Positions 41,935-52,219 of a stretch of DNA of 64,000 nt are shown here, piece by piece. The notes under the pieces were generated by a model that did not search any database, had not been told where the DNA came from, and saw nothing but the letters and a program-made list of their open reading frames with translations. Position 1 is the stretch's first letter, and every line of letters begins with the position of its first letter. A program made the position numbers and the translations under genes. The DNA comes from Chloracidobacterium sp. Lineage in GTDB: Bacteria; Acidobacteriota; Blastocatellia; Pyrinomonadales; Pyrinomonadaceae. The stretch covers positions 992,001 through 1,056,000 of the forward strand of contig JADJXP010000002.1 in NCBI GenBank assembly GCA_016715795.1, given 5' to 3'.

Positions 41935-43725
41935 TCACCCTAGATCATCCGCAAACTGCATCTCGTACAGCCGGCTGTAGAGGCCTTTCTGCTCGATGAG
42001 GTCGGCGTGCTTGCCCGACTCGATAATGCGGCCCTTCTCGAGAACAAAAATTCGATCGGCCCGGCGAACCGTCGACAGCCGGTGAGCGATCACGATCGAT
42101 GTACGGCCGCGCATAAGGTTGGCGAGTGCCTTTTGCACAAGCTGTTCGCTCTCTGTGTCCAGAGCCGATGTTGCCTCGTCGAGTATCAGGACCGGAGCAT
42201 CCATCAACACGGCCCGTGCGATCGCTATCCGCTGTCGCTGGCCGCCGGAGATCAGTGTGCCGCGTTCGCCAAGTATCGTGTCATATCGCTCGGGCAGCTG
42301 TTCGATGAACTCGTCTGCAAGTGCTATCCGCGCGGCCTCGCGCACCTCATCCTCGCTCGCGTCGGGCCGGCCGTATGAAATGTTCCGGAGGACAGAGTCG
42401 TTGAAAAGTACGGTCTCCTGAGTTACGAGTGCTATCTGCCCCCTGACGCTCGCAAGCGTTGCATCGCGGAGATCGGTGTCGTCCCAGTAGATACTGCCCT
42501 GTATCGGGTCGTACAGGCGTTGGACGAGCTTCGTTACAGTCGATTTTCCGCCGCCGCTTCGGCCCACCAGGGCGATCACGGAATCGCGCGGCACTTCGAG
42601 GTCGATCCCGTCTATGATCGGCTTTCGGTTGCTGCGATAGCGAAAGGACACGCTGCGGAACGAGATCGCACGTTCGAGCGGCCCGACATCTACGGCGTCG
42701 GGCTTTTCGGGGATCACCTCATTATCGTCCATGATATTCCAGACGTCGCCCGCGGCCGCGAACGCCTTGGATATCTCATTATGCTGCCGCGAGATCTTGC
42801 GCAGCGGGTCAAAGCTGCGAAAGAGAAAATAGAGGAAAGTGAAGAACTGCGACGCTTCCATCCGGGCCGCATTGATCTCACGGAGCCCGAAATAGAAGAG
42901 GACGATAATGCCGCCAATGGCGATGATGTCAAAGGCCGGTGGAAAGAGGCCTGAGATGCGAGCCGAGCGGAGATTAGCACGAGCGATCGTCGCCGCCGCG
43001 CTGAAGAATCGTTTGTGTTCTCGCGGTTCAGCCCTGTAGGCCTTTACGATCACATTGTTTGCGAGGGCTTCCTGCGCGGTGTCGGTTATCTCTTTATTGC
43101 CCGCGAGCGATACATCGGCGAGCTTTCGCATTCGGTTGCTCACCGTCGAGGTCAGATATCCGATGACCGGCAGGAGGATCAGCGAGCCGAGTGCAAGCCG
43201 CCAATTGAAATAAAGAGCGGCTGAGAGGAATGCTATCAAAAGCACAGCCTCACGGATCACGTCGCGGAGGTTGGACGAAACGGCAGCCTCGATCGCAGAA
43301 CAGCTTACAACGAGCCTCGAAACCAGGTGATTCGTCCGGTGACGTTCAAAGAACGCCATTGATTGGCCGAGCAGGTGCGAGTACAACTCGCTGCGAAGGT
43401 CGAGGACGGCCGACTGCCCGATGCGCGCCATCAGGTAGGTCGAAAAATATTCTGCGATGCCCTTTAGAATAGAGAAGACGATCAAAAGCCCTGATATGAC
43501 CAGCCAGGCGCGATACCAATCATCGCGCGGAATGAGCTTGTTGAGGTCGAAGAGCGTCTTTGTCTCAGTAGCCGGGCCTTGGAAGAAGAATTGGTCAAAG
43601 ATCGGGACGAGCAATGCTCCGATCGCCGTTTCGAACACTGCGGCCAGGACCATCGCCACCAGCGCCAACACAAAGCTCAACCAGAATGGCCGGACGTATT
43701 TGAGCAGGCGGGCAAGATCGTTCAT
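41935..43725 (-). CDS. MsbA-type ABC exporter
   Basis: 596 residues: six-helix transmembrane domain followed by an ATPase with Walker A VGRSGGGKSTVTKL, signature LISGGQRQRIAIARA and Walker B VLILDEATSALD. It likely flips lipid A or another lipid. It is a complete half transporter, so it acts as a homodimer. It lies upstream of yicC on the same strand, 50 bp apart. Confidence 0.9.
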   Translation of the reverse strand: MNDLARLLKYVRPFWLSFVLALVAMVLAAVFETAIGALLVPIFDQFFFQGPATETKTLFDLNKLIPRDDWYRAWLVISGLLIVFSILKGIAEYFSTYLMARIGQSAVLDLRSELYSHLLGQSMAFFERHRTNHLVSRLVVSCSAIEAAVSSNLRDVIREAVLLIAFLSAALYFNWRLALGSLILLPVIGYLTSTVSNRMRKLADVSLAGNKEITDTAQEALANNVIVKAYRAEPREHKRFFSAAATIARANLRSARISGLFPPAFDIIAIGGIIVLFYFGLREINAARMEASQFFTFLYFLFRSFDPLRKISRQHNEISKAFAAAGDVWNIMDDNEVIPEKPDAVDVGPLERAISFRSVSFRYRSNRKPIIDGIDLEVPRDSVIALVGRSGGGKSTVTKLVQRLYDPIQGSIYWDDTDLRDATLASVRGQIALVTQETVLFNDSVLRNISYGRPDASEDEVREAARIALADEFIEQLPERYDTILGERGTLISGGQRQRIAIARAVLMDAPVLILDEATSALDTESEQLVQKALANLMRGRTSIVIAHRLSTVRRADRIFVLEKGRIIESGKHADLIEQKGLYSRLYEMQFADDLG

Positions 43726-43837
43726 TCAACGTAAAGACTTGAATATACTTTACTTTTGCGGCACCTGTCCAAAGTGTGTTGGTTGCAACGTGAGATAGAG
43801 CTGTGGCATCTTCTTAACAATGTTCGGAGACATATCT

Positions 43838-45388
43838 ATGACCAGATCCCGCAGGAATACCGCCGCGGCCGGTATCATTCTAACCTTTGTGTTATCAGCA
43901 GTTGCGTCGGCCCAGGTAGATGTCGCGCGAAAGACGACGGCCATTACCTACCCGCTTGACGACACGGTCCTTGTGTCGTTTCGGGGCACGACCAGATTTC
44001 CGAGGATGAAAGGCAATGCGAGGGTCAAGCGGACGAACCGGACGGGGACGCGCGTCGAGTTGTCAGTCGATAATATGCCGCGTCCTTTTGAACTTGGGCC
44101 CGGTTATGCGACGTATGTTGTGTGGGCCATCTCGCCCACCGGCCAAGTGGACAATCTTGGCGAGATAAAGCGGAGCGGGCTCTTTTTTATCAATTCCAAG
44201 ATCAATGTCACGACGCCATTGCAGACCTTCTCGATAATAATCACCGCCGAACCGCATTTTATGGTCGCCCGGCCCAGCCAGCAGATCATGCTCGAGAACC
44301 TCTATCCGACCACGACGGACGGCAAGCGCATCAATACGATGCCGGCGATCAGCTATTTTGGCAATTCGAGCGATTACTTTCGCGATCCAAGGACGCCCGA
44401 GATCGCCGAAACCGACTACGCGAAAACACCGGCGGCGATACTTCAAGCGATCCAAGGGGTGGCCTTGGCGAAGTTTGCTGGTGCCGAGCGCGATGCGCCT
44501 GCTGATCTGGCCGAGGCGGAAACGCTCTTGCAGAACGCTAAGAACGGCTGGTTGGCCGGACGGGATTCGGACACGGTTGATATGACGGCGCGGAGATCCG
44601 TTGCGGCATCCGTAAAGGCAGAGGCTGCGGCAAGCCAGGGTCGCGCCGCCCGTGAAAAGCGCAATGAGAAGACGCGAGCCGACGAGGAGATCCGGGCCGC
44701 AGAAGAGAAGTTCACTTCGGCACAGAATGAACTTACTGACCTGCGAGCAGAACTCGCTCGCGAGACGCGTAACCGTGAACTTGCCGAGCGGGACTCACTG
44801 AACTATTCAAATCAGGTCCGTGAGCTTCGGGATGAGAACGGACGGCTTCGCGAGGAGATCGGGAAGATGCGCGTCGAAATGGACGCTGCGAAGACCCGGC
44901 TGGCAGCGTTAGAGGCGGAAAAGCAACGGGAACAAGACGCTCGCGACAAGGAGGCGGCTGAGGCCAAACTCCGTGGAGCCGAAGATGGCCTGATCGCATC
45001 GCTGAAGAAATACGGAGCAGTCACAAAGAACGAACGCGGAATCGTGTTGACGCTGCCTGAGTCTATTTGGGCCGGGCCGCGATCGAGCAACTTGCTGCCC
45101 CAGTCAGACGGTAAATTGACGTCGCTGGCGGAACTGCTTGTAAACCACCCGAATTACCGCATTTCGGTCGAATCCCATACTGACAGCAGCGGTGATCCGG
45201 ACCTCATTCAAACAGTGACCGAAAGGCGCTCATATGCTGTCGCAGACAAGTTTGCCTCGCTCGGTGTCGAGGAGGGACGCATCTTGGCGAAGGGCTTTGG
45301 CTCGACGGCGCCGATAGCCCCAAACACGACACCGGCGAACCGCGCCAAGAACCGTCGACTGCAAGTCGTCCTGGTGCTGCCTCAATAG
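43838..45388 (+). CDS. OmpA-family cell-envelope protein
   Basis: 516 residues from ATG 43838 (GGAG 8 bases upstream). Signal peptide AAAGIILTFVLSAVASAQ, a beta-rich N-terminal region, long coiled coil (about residues 220-390), and a C-terminal OmpA domain (YRISVESHTDSSGDPDL, RRSYAVADKFASLGV, NRAKNRRLQVVL) that binds peptidoglycan. It likely links outer membrane and wall. Confidence 0.88.
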   Translation: MTRSRRNTAAAGIILTFVLSAVASAQVDVARKTTAITYPLDDTVLVSFRGTTRFPRMKGNARVKRTNRTGTRVELSVDNMPRPFELGPGYATYVVWAISPTGQVDNLGEIKRSGLFFINSKINVTTPLQTFSIIITAEPHFMVARPSQQIMLENLYPTTTDGKRINTMPAISYFGNSSDYFRDPRTPEIAETDYAKTPAAILQAIQGVALAKFAGAERDAPADLAEAETLLQNAKNGWLAGRDSDTVDMTARRSVAASVKAEAAASQGRAAREKRNEKTRADEEIRAAEEKFTSAQNELTDLRAELARETRNRELAERDSLNYSNQVRELRDENGRLREEIGKMRVEMDAAKTRLAALEAEKQREQDARDKEAAEAKLRGAEDGLIASLKKYGAVTKNERGIVLTLPESIWAGPRSSNLLPQSDGKLTSLAELLVNHPNYRISVESHTDSSGDPDLIQTVTERRSYAVADKFASLGVEEGRILAKGFGSTAPIAPNTTPANRAKNRRLQVVLVLPQ

Positions 45389-45505
45389 TAAGACATTCCA
45401 GATCACGAGGATCGAGCCCGCGGTGGAAAAGTTTTTCAGCCGTGGACGGTCGAAATATGTTAAATTATCGCTGATCATTAGATTTGAAAAGGGGATGACC
45501 AGAAC

Positions 45506-48500
45506 ATGAAGAGGATACTTAATGTCCGTCTATGGATAGGTGCATTTGCTGTCGCTGCAGGTGCAATACTTGCGATTCTACTGCCGTCCGCTTCGCCGAC
45601 GGCGACGAGCGGGGAAGGCAATCAATTCGAGATCAGCTTTCCTTCGGCAAAGTTCGATCCGGTAAAGACCACGGCCGCAGGAACCGTTCGGCCGGGCGAG
45701 GCACCGGCGGGCAATGAATATCGTTATTATATTGTTCAGCTTAACCGTCCGACCGAGGATGACCTGTTGAACGACCTGAGTTCTCTTGGCGTTGAAGTAC
45801 TTCAGTATGTGCCACAAAGCGCGTTCTATGTCAGGGCGAAACCACAGGCGATAGGTTCCGCGGCGGCACGGGAATACGTTAGATGGGCCGGAGCTTTCCT
45901 TCCGGAGCATAAGATATCATCCGTGCTCTCTCAGCAATTATTTGCGGCACAGGCCGGACGAGCGCCTGCGGGCGGAATTTCTCCGATCGAGTTCACGGCG
46001 CCGGATCGCGCCATTTTTGACGTAGCGGTCTTTAAGACGGAGCCGCTCGACAAGGTCGCCGAGAGGCTAACGTCGGTTTACGGGGCCACCGTCATCAACC
46101 GCTCCGTTCTGCCGGCCAATTACTTCAACATGATCCGGGCTGAAATATCACTGGATCAGATCATGCGGGTGGCTGAGATACCGGGCGTGATCACCATGGA
46201 TGCATATTCGCGTCCGCAGGCCGAGGATGAGCGGGCCGCTCACATCGTCTCGGGCAACTACACCGGTGCGACGACGATAAGCGCTCCGGGATGGAGTTCG
46301 CTCACGCAGTTTGGCCGTGACGGCTCCGGCGTGACGGTTGCGGTGGCGGACGATGGCATTAGCATTCCGGGCAACGGCGGATTCTATATCACGGCTGCGA
46401 ACACGATAAATGGCCCGATGCGTGGGGCCCCCGCCGGAGCAACAGGCGGCCACGGCCACATCAATGCGAGCATTATCGCGGGCGATACGCCGTTTTACAC
46501 GTCGGCGGACCCGGCCGGCTACAACTACGGCGTCGGGATCGCTCGCAAGGCGAATATCATAAATGTTCCTTTCCTCGTCAATGGTTATACGGGAACGGAC
46601 GCAAACAACTTCGATGATACCGTCAGCACATTCGGCGCTAACGGTGTGAAAGGCTCGATCAGCAACAATAGCTGGGGAAACGGGACAAACGGCAATGTTT
46701 ACGATGCATACACCGCAGGGTTTGATGGATTTGTCCGTGACGCATCCTCGGCGGGCACGGTCGATCCGATCAACATCATTTTCTCGGCCGGGAACTCTGG
46801 TGCCAGCGGACTGACGAGGCCAAAGACCGCAAAGAATGTGATCGCGACCGGCAATTCGGAGAACCTGCGGACTGAGCTTGGCGGAGCCAGCGCTGACAGC
46901 ATGGAGGACCTCGTCAACACGTCGAGCCGCGGGCCGGCGGCAGATGGGCGTGTCAAGCCGGACATTGTGGCACCGGGCGGCTATATCACCGGTGGAGGTG
47001 CAGGCAGCGGGGCCTCGACATTTGGTTTTGTGCCCGGCACATCGAACAACATCCTCTACAGCAGCGGAACGTCGCATGCCGCTCCACAGGTTGCAGGTGC
47101 GGCGGCATTGTTCACGCAGGCATGGAAGGAGAATAACAGCGGGAACAATCCGAGTCCGGCCCTGATAAAGGCAGCGATCCTTAATACAGGCCAGGAGATG
47201 ACCGGCGTCAATGTCGGCACCGCTATCCCGAATGGCAATGAGGGATGGGGCCGGATCAATTTGAAGTACATGCTCCGCACCGGCGTGCCGATGAGATTCC
47301 TCGAACAGTCAGGGGCTCTGCTCGCTCCCGGTTGGAATTCGAACATTATCGGATTTGTCGGCGACCCGACAAAGCCGATCCGTGTCGCCCTCGTCTGGAC
47401 CGATCCCGCGGGTGCTCCGAACGCAAACCCTGCACTCGTCAATAACCTCGACCTAACAGTCACGCTCGGCGGTGTCACATATCGTGGAAATAACTTCACC
47501 GGCGGCATATCGACAGCTGGCGGAACGGCTGACACCATAAATAATGTCGAGATGGTCCGTCTTCCGGCGGGAACGGCAACCGGGACGCCGTTTTCCATTA
47601 ATGTCGTCGCCACCGCCCTTAACGGTGACGGCGTCCCCGGCAACGGCGATCCGACTGACCAGGACTTTGCCCTTGTTGCCTACAATTATGCGACGTACCC
47701 GTCAGCGAGGGCAGACTTTGACGGCGACGGCCGCACGGACGTCTCGGTCTATCGTCCGACGGGCGGGATCTGGCACACGCAAAGGTCTTTTGACGGCTAC
47801 ATCGGGCAACAGTTCGGTATCAGCTCCGACGTGCCTGTCCCGGGCGACTATGATGGTGACGGACGCACCGACCTTGCCGTTTTCCGCGCTGACGCGAATC
47901 CGGCGAATCCTGACTTTTTCGTATTGAAGAGCCTGACGAACACAGTTGGTTACGCGGTATGGGGCACTACGGGCGATGTCCCGGTCACAGGCGATTATGA
48001 CGGTGACCACAAGGCCGACTATGCCCTTTTCAGGCCGTCTAACAATACCTGGTACATCCAGAAGAGCCTTGGCGGTTCGAGCGCCGACAGCTTTGGCTCG
48101 GCCGGCGATATGCCGCTGGCGATGGACTATGAACGCGACGGAAAATCGAACATCGGCGTCTTCCGTCCCGCGAATGCTACCTGGTACATTGCAAAGCCGA
48201 CCGGAGTGCCGTCGCAGAACTTTTATGCAGTGCCCTTCGGTATTAGCAGTGATAAGCCTGTGCCGGGCGACTATGATGGAGATAGCGAGGATGATATCGC
48301 CGTTTTCCGTTCAACATCAGGCATCTGGTATGTGTTGTCAAGCCTGTGGGGCCCAATAGCTGTTCAATTCGGGGCGAATGGGGACATTCCCGTTCCGGGT
48401 GACTATGACGGTGATGGACGAGACGATCCGGCCGTTTTCCGTAACGGGACGTGGTACATGCTTCGTTCCTCTGCGGGATTTGCCGGCGTGGCTTTTGGCC

Positions 48501-48541
48501 TCGGCACAGATATTCCGGTGCCGAGGAAATATGTGCCCTAG
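45506..48541 (+). CDS. Secreted S8 (subtilisin-like) protease with FG-GAP repeats
   Basis: 1011 residues. Signal peptide (IGAFAVAAGAILAILLPSA), prodomain-like region, and a subtilase domain with the triad in GVTVAVADDGIS (Asp), TGGHGHINASIIAG (His) and SSGTSHAAPQVAGAAA (Ser). A jelly-roll P-domain-like part follows, then six to seven FG-GAP/VCBS repeats (ADFDGDGRTDVSVYRP, VPGDYDGDGRTDLAVFR) with calcium-binding DxDxDG motifs. It is likely an extracellular enzyme with a repeat domain for adhesion or anchoring. A terminator follows. Confidence 0.92.
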   Translation: MKRILNVRLWIGAFAVAAGAILAILLPSASPTATSGEGNQFEISFPSAKFDPVKTTAAGTVRPGEAPAGNEYRYYIVQLNRPTEDDLLNDLSSLGVEVLQYVPQSAFYVRAKPQAIGSAAAREYVRWAGAFLPEHKISSVLSQQLFAAQAGRAPAGGISPIEFTAPDRAIFDVAVFKTEPLDKVAERLTSVYGATVINRSVLPANYFNMIRAEISLDQIMRVAEIPGVITMDAYSRPQAEDERAAHIVSGNYTGATTISAPGWSSLTQFGRDGSGVTVAVADDGISIPGNGGFYITAANTINGPMRGAPAGATGGHGHINASIIAGDTPFYTSADPAGYNYGVGIARKANIINVPFLVNGYTGTDANNFDDTVSTFGANGVKGSISNNSWGNGTNGNVYDAYTAGFDGFVRDASSAGTVDPINIIFSAGNSGASGLTRPKTAKNVIATGNSENLRTELGGASADSMEDLVNTSSRGPAADGRVKPDIVAPGGYITGGGAGSGASTFGFVPGTSNNILYSSGTSHAAPQVAGAAALFTQAWKENNSGNNPSPALIKAAILNTGQEMTGVNVGTAIPNGNEGWGRINLKYMLRTGVPMRFLEQSGALLAPGWNSNIIGFVGDPTKPIRVALVWTDPAGAPNANPALVNNLDLTVTLGGVTYRGNNFTGGISTAGGTADTINNVEMVRLPAGTATGTPFSINVVATALNGDGVPGNGDPTDQDFALVAYNYATYPSARADFDGDGRTDVSVYRPTGGIWHTQRSFDGYIGQQFGISSDVPVPGDYDGDGRTDLAVFRADANPANPDFFVLKSLTNTVGYAVWGTTGDVPVTGDYDGDHKADYALFRPSNNTWYIQKSLGGSSADSFGSAGDMPLAMDYERDGKSNIGVFRPANATWYIAKPTGVPSQNFYAVPFGISSDKPVPGDYDGDSEDDIAVFRSTSGIWYVLSSLWGPIAVQFGANGDIPVPGDYDGDGRDDPAVFRNGTWYMLRSSAGFAGVAFGLGTDIPVPRKYVP

Positions 48542-48555
48542 CGGCGTTACTGAGA

Positions 48556-48584
48556 GGGCCGGCGAGATCGCCGGTCCTTTTTTA
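48556..48584 (+). terminator. Rho-independent terminator after the S8 protease
   Basis: GGGCCGGCG (48556-48564) pairs with CGCCGGTCC (48569-48577), followed by six T. The stop codon of the convergent ABC ATPase gene lies in the T run. Confidence 0.85.
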
Positions 48585-49553
48585 TGCGGTGAGGATCGCC
48601 ACGCGATGCGGCGGCAATCCGAGCATGCATTCGTCACCGATCTGCAGTCCGACAACACGGAACACCCGCGTCATCAATCGCAGTCCACCGGCATCAAACT
48701 CGATGATCGACGTCGGTCCACGGAACTTGATCGCGGTGACGACTGCCCTCAGCAGATTGTCCTCAGGAAAGGATGAACCGAGCGACATCGAGACCTGTTC
48801 GGGCCTGATCGCAAGCGTTGCGTCTTGGTTTATCGCACCCAAACGGCTTTTCTTGGTTTGCTGGGCAAACAGCCGGTGGGCGCCGTCGATCGTATAGAAT
48901 TCCGGCAGGTCAGCGTCAGATGATGTCAGTCGGCGTGCCTTTATCAGATTCATCTCGCCTGTTGCGCGGGCTATCTTCACGGATAAAGGTTCGTCGTAGA
49001 TCTCCTGCGGCGTCCCGCTTTGAATTACTTCGCCTTCATCGATCACGGCCACTTCGTCCGTTAGCTCAATGATCTGATCAAAGGAACTCGAAGCGAAGAT
49101 CACGATCCTTCCGCGTGCCTTGGCCGAACGGCGGATCAGCTCAAAACATGCGCTTCGCTGCGCCGCGTCCATTTGCCCGAACGGTTCGTCCAGAAGCCAC
49201 ACACGGTCTATCGTTTCCGCGGCACCCTCGAACTTTGCTTTCTCGATGGCTCCCTGTGCTCCTCGCTCAAAGGCCCCCTTTAACGATTCGACGAGCGTCC
49301 TTGCGAAACTGCCTGAATAGAGTGAGAGGCGGCGGTCCTTACGTTTGAGGCCCGTGATGTCGCGGCCGTCGAGTTCGATCCGGCCGCTCGTCGCTTTTGC
49401 TGTGCCGGCAAGCACCTTCAGTAATGTCGATTTCCCCGATCCGCTCGCGCCAAACAGCCCGATGACACTGCCATCGTCAACCTCGAACGAAATGTCGCGC
49501 AAGGCCCATGTATTGCCGTAGCGGCGGGAAAGCAAGTCTAATCTCAGAGGCAT
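48582..49553 (-). CDS. ABC ATPase-like protein lacking the LSGGQ signature
   Basis: 323 residues. Walker A GLFGASGSGKSTLLKVLAG and Walker B IDRVWLLDEPFGQMDAA are intact, and the C-terminus resembles the TOBE domain of sugar-importer ATPases (LAIRPEQVSMSLG). Between them the helical subdomain is about 40 residues shorter than usual and contains neither LSGGQ nor a clear Q-loop (SLYSGSFARTLVESL). It may not drive transport by the usual mechanism. No permease gene is adjacent. Confidence 0.8.
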   Translation of the reverse strand: MPLRLDLLSRRYGNTWALRDISFEVDDGSVIGLFGASGSGKSTLLKVLAGTAKATSGRIELDGRDITGLKRKDRRLSLYSGSFARTLVESLKGAFERGAQGAIEKAKFEGAAETIDRVWLLDEPFGQMDAAQRSACFELIRRSAKARGRIVIFASSSFDQIIELTDEVAVIDEGEVIQSGTPQEIYDEPLSVKIARATGEMNLIKARRLTSSDADLPEFYTIDGAHRLFAQQTKKSRLGAINQDATLAIRPEQVSMSLGSSFPEDNLLRAVVTAIKFRGPTSIIEFDAGGLRLMTRVFRVVGLQIGDECMLGLPPHRVAILTA

Positions 49554-49672
49554 CTCGATCGTGATCGGAACTTCTGCGGGCGGGCGGCGTGCAAACTATA
49601 GGTGCCCGTTGTCATCCGAATAGTGCAAGTATAAACTGATTTGCATCCTATCGGCATTTGCAGGAGATAGTT

Positions 49673-50365
49673 ATGTTCCGGATCATCTATTGCTTACTTA
49701 TCAGCTCCGTCGTCGGCCTTGTTACGGCTGGTGTGTCCGCGCAAGGTTCGCAACCGAAAGCCAGCCCGAGGCCGCTCGCTACGCCACCGCCGACCGTTAC
49801 CGGAGCCGAGATCATCAGCCGGGCGGGCGAGCTTGTTGAGGCCCCGTCTCGAAGCTCCACGCCTGACATCGAGCCTCGCGATAAGGACGATGCTGAGACG
49901 AACACGACAGTCAGGGAACTAACGGAACGAATAAAGAGGCTGGAGGCGAATCGAAAAGACCCTTACGACGAAAAACAGAAGCGAATGCTCCTCAACCTCG
50001 ACATCCTCACGCGGGCCGAGCAGCGAGCCGAGTCTCTGAGGAAGCAGCACTTTGAGATGATCGAGAAGGAGAGCGCGATCAAAACACGGCTCGAGCAACT
50101 CGAATATGATTCCCGGCCTGAGGTCATTGAGCGGACACTCCAATTGTCCGGTTCCCTGCGGCCCGAAGAGGTTCGCGATTCTCGCCGCCGAAGCATTGCA
50201 GCCGAGCGGACAAACCTGCAGCTTCTCCTCACGGAGATCGAGGCCGCCCGTTCCAACCTCGCAGACAATGTCCAAAGGGCCGATCAAATGGTCGAACGGC
50301 TCAGGCTGAAGCTCGAAAGGGACATCGAAAACTCATTTCTAAAAGACGATGAGCCGGAGAATTAG
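49673..50365 (+). CDS. Secreted coiled-coil protein
   Basis: 230 residues from ATG 49673 (GGAG upstream). Signal peptide (IIYCLLISSVVGLVTAGVSA), a Pro-rich stretch, then a long charged coiled coil (VRELTERIKRLEANRKD, LLLTEIEAARSNLADNV). I do not recognise a family. It may be a periplasmic structural or scaffold protein. Confidence 0.7.
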   Translation: MFRIIYCLLISSVVGLVTAGVSAQGSQPKASPRPLATPPPTVTGAEIISRAGELVEAPSRSSTPDIEPRDKDDAETNTTVRELTERIKRLEANRKDPYDEKQKRMLLNLDILTRAEQRAESLRKQHFEMIEKESAIKTRLEQLEYDSRPEVIERTLQLSGSLRPEEVRDSRRRSIAAERTNLQLLLTEIEAARSNLADNVQRADQMVERLRLKLERDIENSFLKDDEPEN

Positions 50366-50536
50366 GAGCCGGACGATCTTGATTACTGGAAATTCCACCC
50401 GTTTCGGTATATAAGTTAGTCAAACAAAACTGTTGATCGGCGATGCCTGAGTGCCGTTAGCCGTCGCCGATCATTTTTTCTCGCATCGACCGCCCGGTCG
50501 GTAGTGAGATAGTTGTTTCTTTGACGACGGAGCCGA

Positions 50537-52219
50537 ATGATCAAAACCGGTATAGGTGTATTACTGCAGTTTGTTCTCGTTATCCTCGCTGCCGGACAGG
50601 TTAGGGCTCCATTTGACGGCCCTGCAGCGTCTTTCATCCTCAAGCAGGGAAGCACGTTTTCTGCATCCGGTGGTAGTTCCGAGGGGCTGGGCTCCAGGCC
50701 TTCACCGATCGCTGCTGACATCCTTGAGGCGCAGCGGATCATCGCCGGACAACACATAGACGGCGATCAACTCAAGCCCGCTGACCTGACAAAAAATGCG
50801 ATCACGGGCATGCTGGACGCTCTCGATCCACACTCGAACTTTTACGACCGGGCCGAGTGGACGGACCTGATGGACGAACAGCGTAGCGGCTACACGGGCA
50901 TCGGTGCGACGATAGCGAACTTTGAGCGTGGCGGCGTTATCGATACGTTCGTGGTATCAACGTTTGCGGGCTCGCCCGCGGCGGACGCTCGTTTGCGTTA
51001 TGGTGACCGCATCGTAGCGGTTAACGGCGAGCCGATGGTCGGCAAGACCTCAGACGTGGTCCGCGACAAGATACGCGGGACGGCGGGCAGTTCGTTTCGA
51101 ATGACGGTCGAAAGGGCGTCGGACCTTCGCCACGTCACACTTCAGATCAGGCGCGGCCGTGTTGCTCAGCCGTCGATACCCGACGCATACATCCTGCGGC
51201 CGGGCATTGGCTATATCGACCTGTCAGAGGGATTCAACTACACGACCGCAGGCGAATTTGACACGGCGCTTGCCGGCCTGAAGCGGCAGGGCATGACCTC
51301 ACTCATCCTCGATCTTCGCGGTAACGGCGGCGGGATCGTGGACCAGGCAGTGAAGGTCGCGTCGAGGTTTCTTCCTGCCGGAACGGTCGTTGTGACGCAG
51401 CGTGGCCGCACACGCCTCGACAACCGCACGTGGCGCTCGTCCGATCCGAACCCCGAAACGCTGCCGCTCGTCGTCCTCGTTGACGAAGAGACCGCCTCTG
51501 CGTCCGAGATCGTCGCAGGAGCGTTTCAGGATACCGACCGGGCGCTGATCATCGGAGAAAAGACGTTTGGCAAGGGGCTGGTCCAGAGCGTTATCGAACT
51601 GCCGGGCCGGACCGGCCTCACGTTGACGACCGCGCGATACCTGACACCGTCGGGCCGGTCGATCCAGCGCGATTACGTTAGGACAGACCGATACGACTAT
51701 TATCATCATCGGTCGCAGGCGGCGGCCGCCGGTGCTTTTTTTGAGGCACGGACGATCACAGACAGACGTGTCGTCGGCGGCGATGGCGTGCATCCCGACG
51801 AAGCCGTAACGCTGCCCCGCCTTACGCCCGACGAGGCCAAGCTCCTCGATCCGCTATTCTTCTTTACACGCGACCTGCTAAATGGACGTGTGCCGGGAAT
51901 CTCAATTGAACCGGTTGCCGGAGCGTCAACTCGCAGGATACTGTCCGGTGATATGATCGTGACGCCCGCAATGATGGCCCGCTTTACAGACTATTTGAGT
52001 GCGAACAGTGAGGCTTTTGCACCGCCGCCTGTCGGACATGGCCCGTTCGTCAAAATGCGGCTTCGGCATAATCTGGTAATGGGTTTGCACGGTGTTACTT
52101 CTGCTGGCCAAGTCCTGATCGAGGACGATCCGCAGGTTGCACGAGCCGTTGACGCCCTGCCGCGAGCGGCCCAGCTTGCAAACCGTGCTAATCAGGCGAG
52201 GCGATCTAGGCAGCGGTAA
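50537..52219 (+). CDS. S41-family (CtpA-like) periplasmic protease with PDZ
   Basis: 560 residues: leader (GVLLQFVLVILAAGQVRA), ITGMLDALDPHSNFYDRAEW, a PDZ domain (about 115-215), and the S41 catalytic part with SLILDLRGNGGGIVDQAV, LVDEETASASEIVAGAF (catalytic Ser) and EKTFGKGLVQSVIELP (catalytic Lys). It trims or degrades periplasmic proteins. Its stop abuts the convergent Ycf48-like gene. Confidence 0.92.
   Translation: MIKTGIGVLLQFVLVILAAGQVRAPFDGPAASFILKQGSTFSASGGSSEGLGSRPSPIAADILEAQRIIAGQHIDGDQLKPADLTKNAITGMLDALDPHSNFYDRAEWTDLMDEQRSGYTGIGATIANFERGGVIDTFVVSTFAGSPAADARLRYGDRIVAVNGEPMVGKTSDVVRDKIRGTAGSSFRMTVERASDLRHVTLQIRRGRVAQPSIPDAYILRPGIGYIDLSEGFNYTTAGEFDTALAGLKRQGMTSLILDLRGNGGGIVDQAVKVASRFLPAGTVVVTQRGRTRLDNRTWRSSDPNPETLPLVVLVDEETASASEIVAGAFQDTDRALIIGEKTFGKGLVQSVIELPGRTGLTLTTARYLTPSGRSIQRDYVRTDRYDYYHHRSQAAAAGAFFEARTITDRRVVGGDGVHPDEAVTLPRLTPDEAKLLDPLFFFTRDLLNGRVPGISIEPVAGASTRRILSGDMIVTPAMMARFTDYLSANSEAFAPPPVGHGPFVKMRLRHNLVMGLHGVTSAGQVLIEDDPQVARAVDALPRAAQLANRANQARRSRQR

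Noticed and set aside
46148..47077. 309-codon minus-strand frame opposite the S8 protease
   Set aside because: No family features; Arg/Ala-rich shadow in a high-GC gene.
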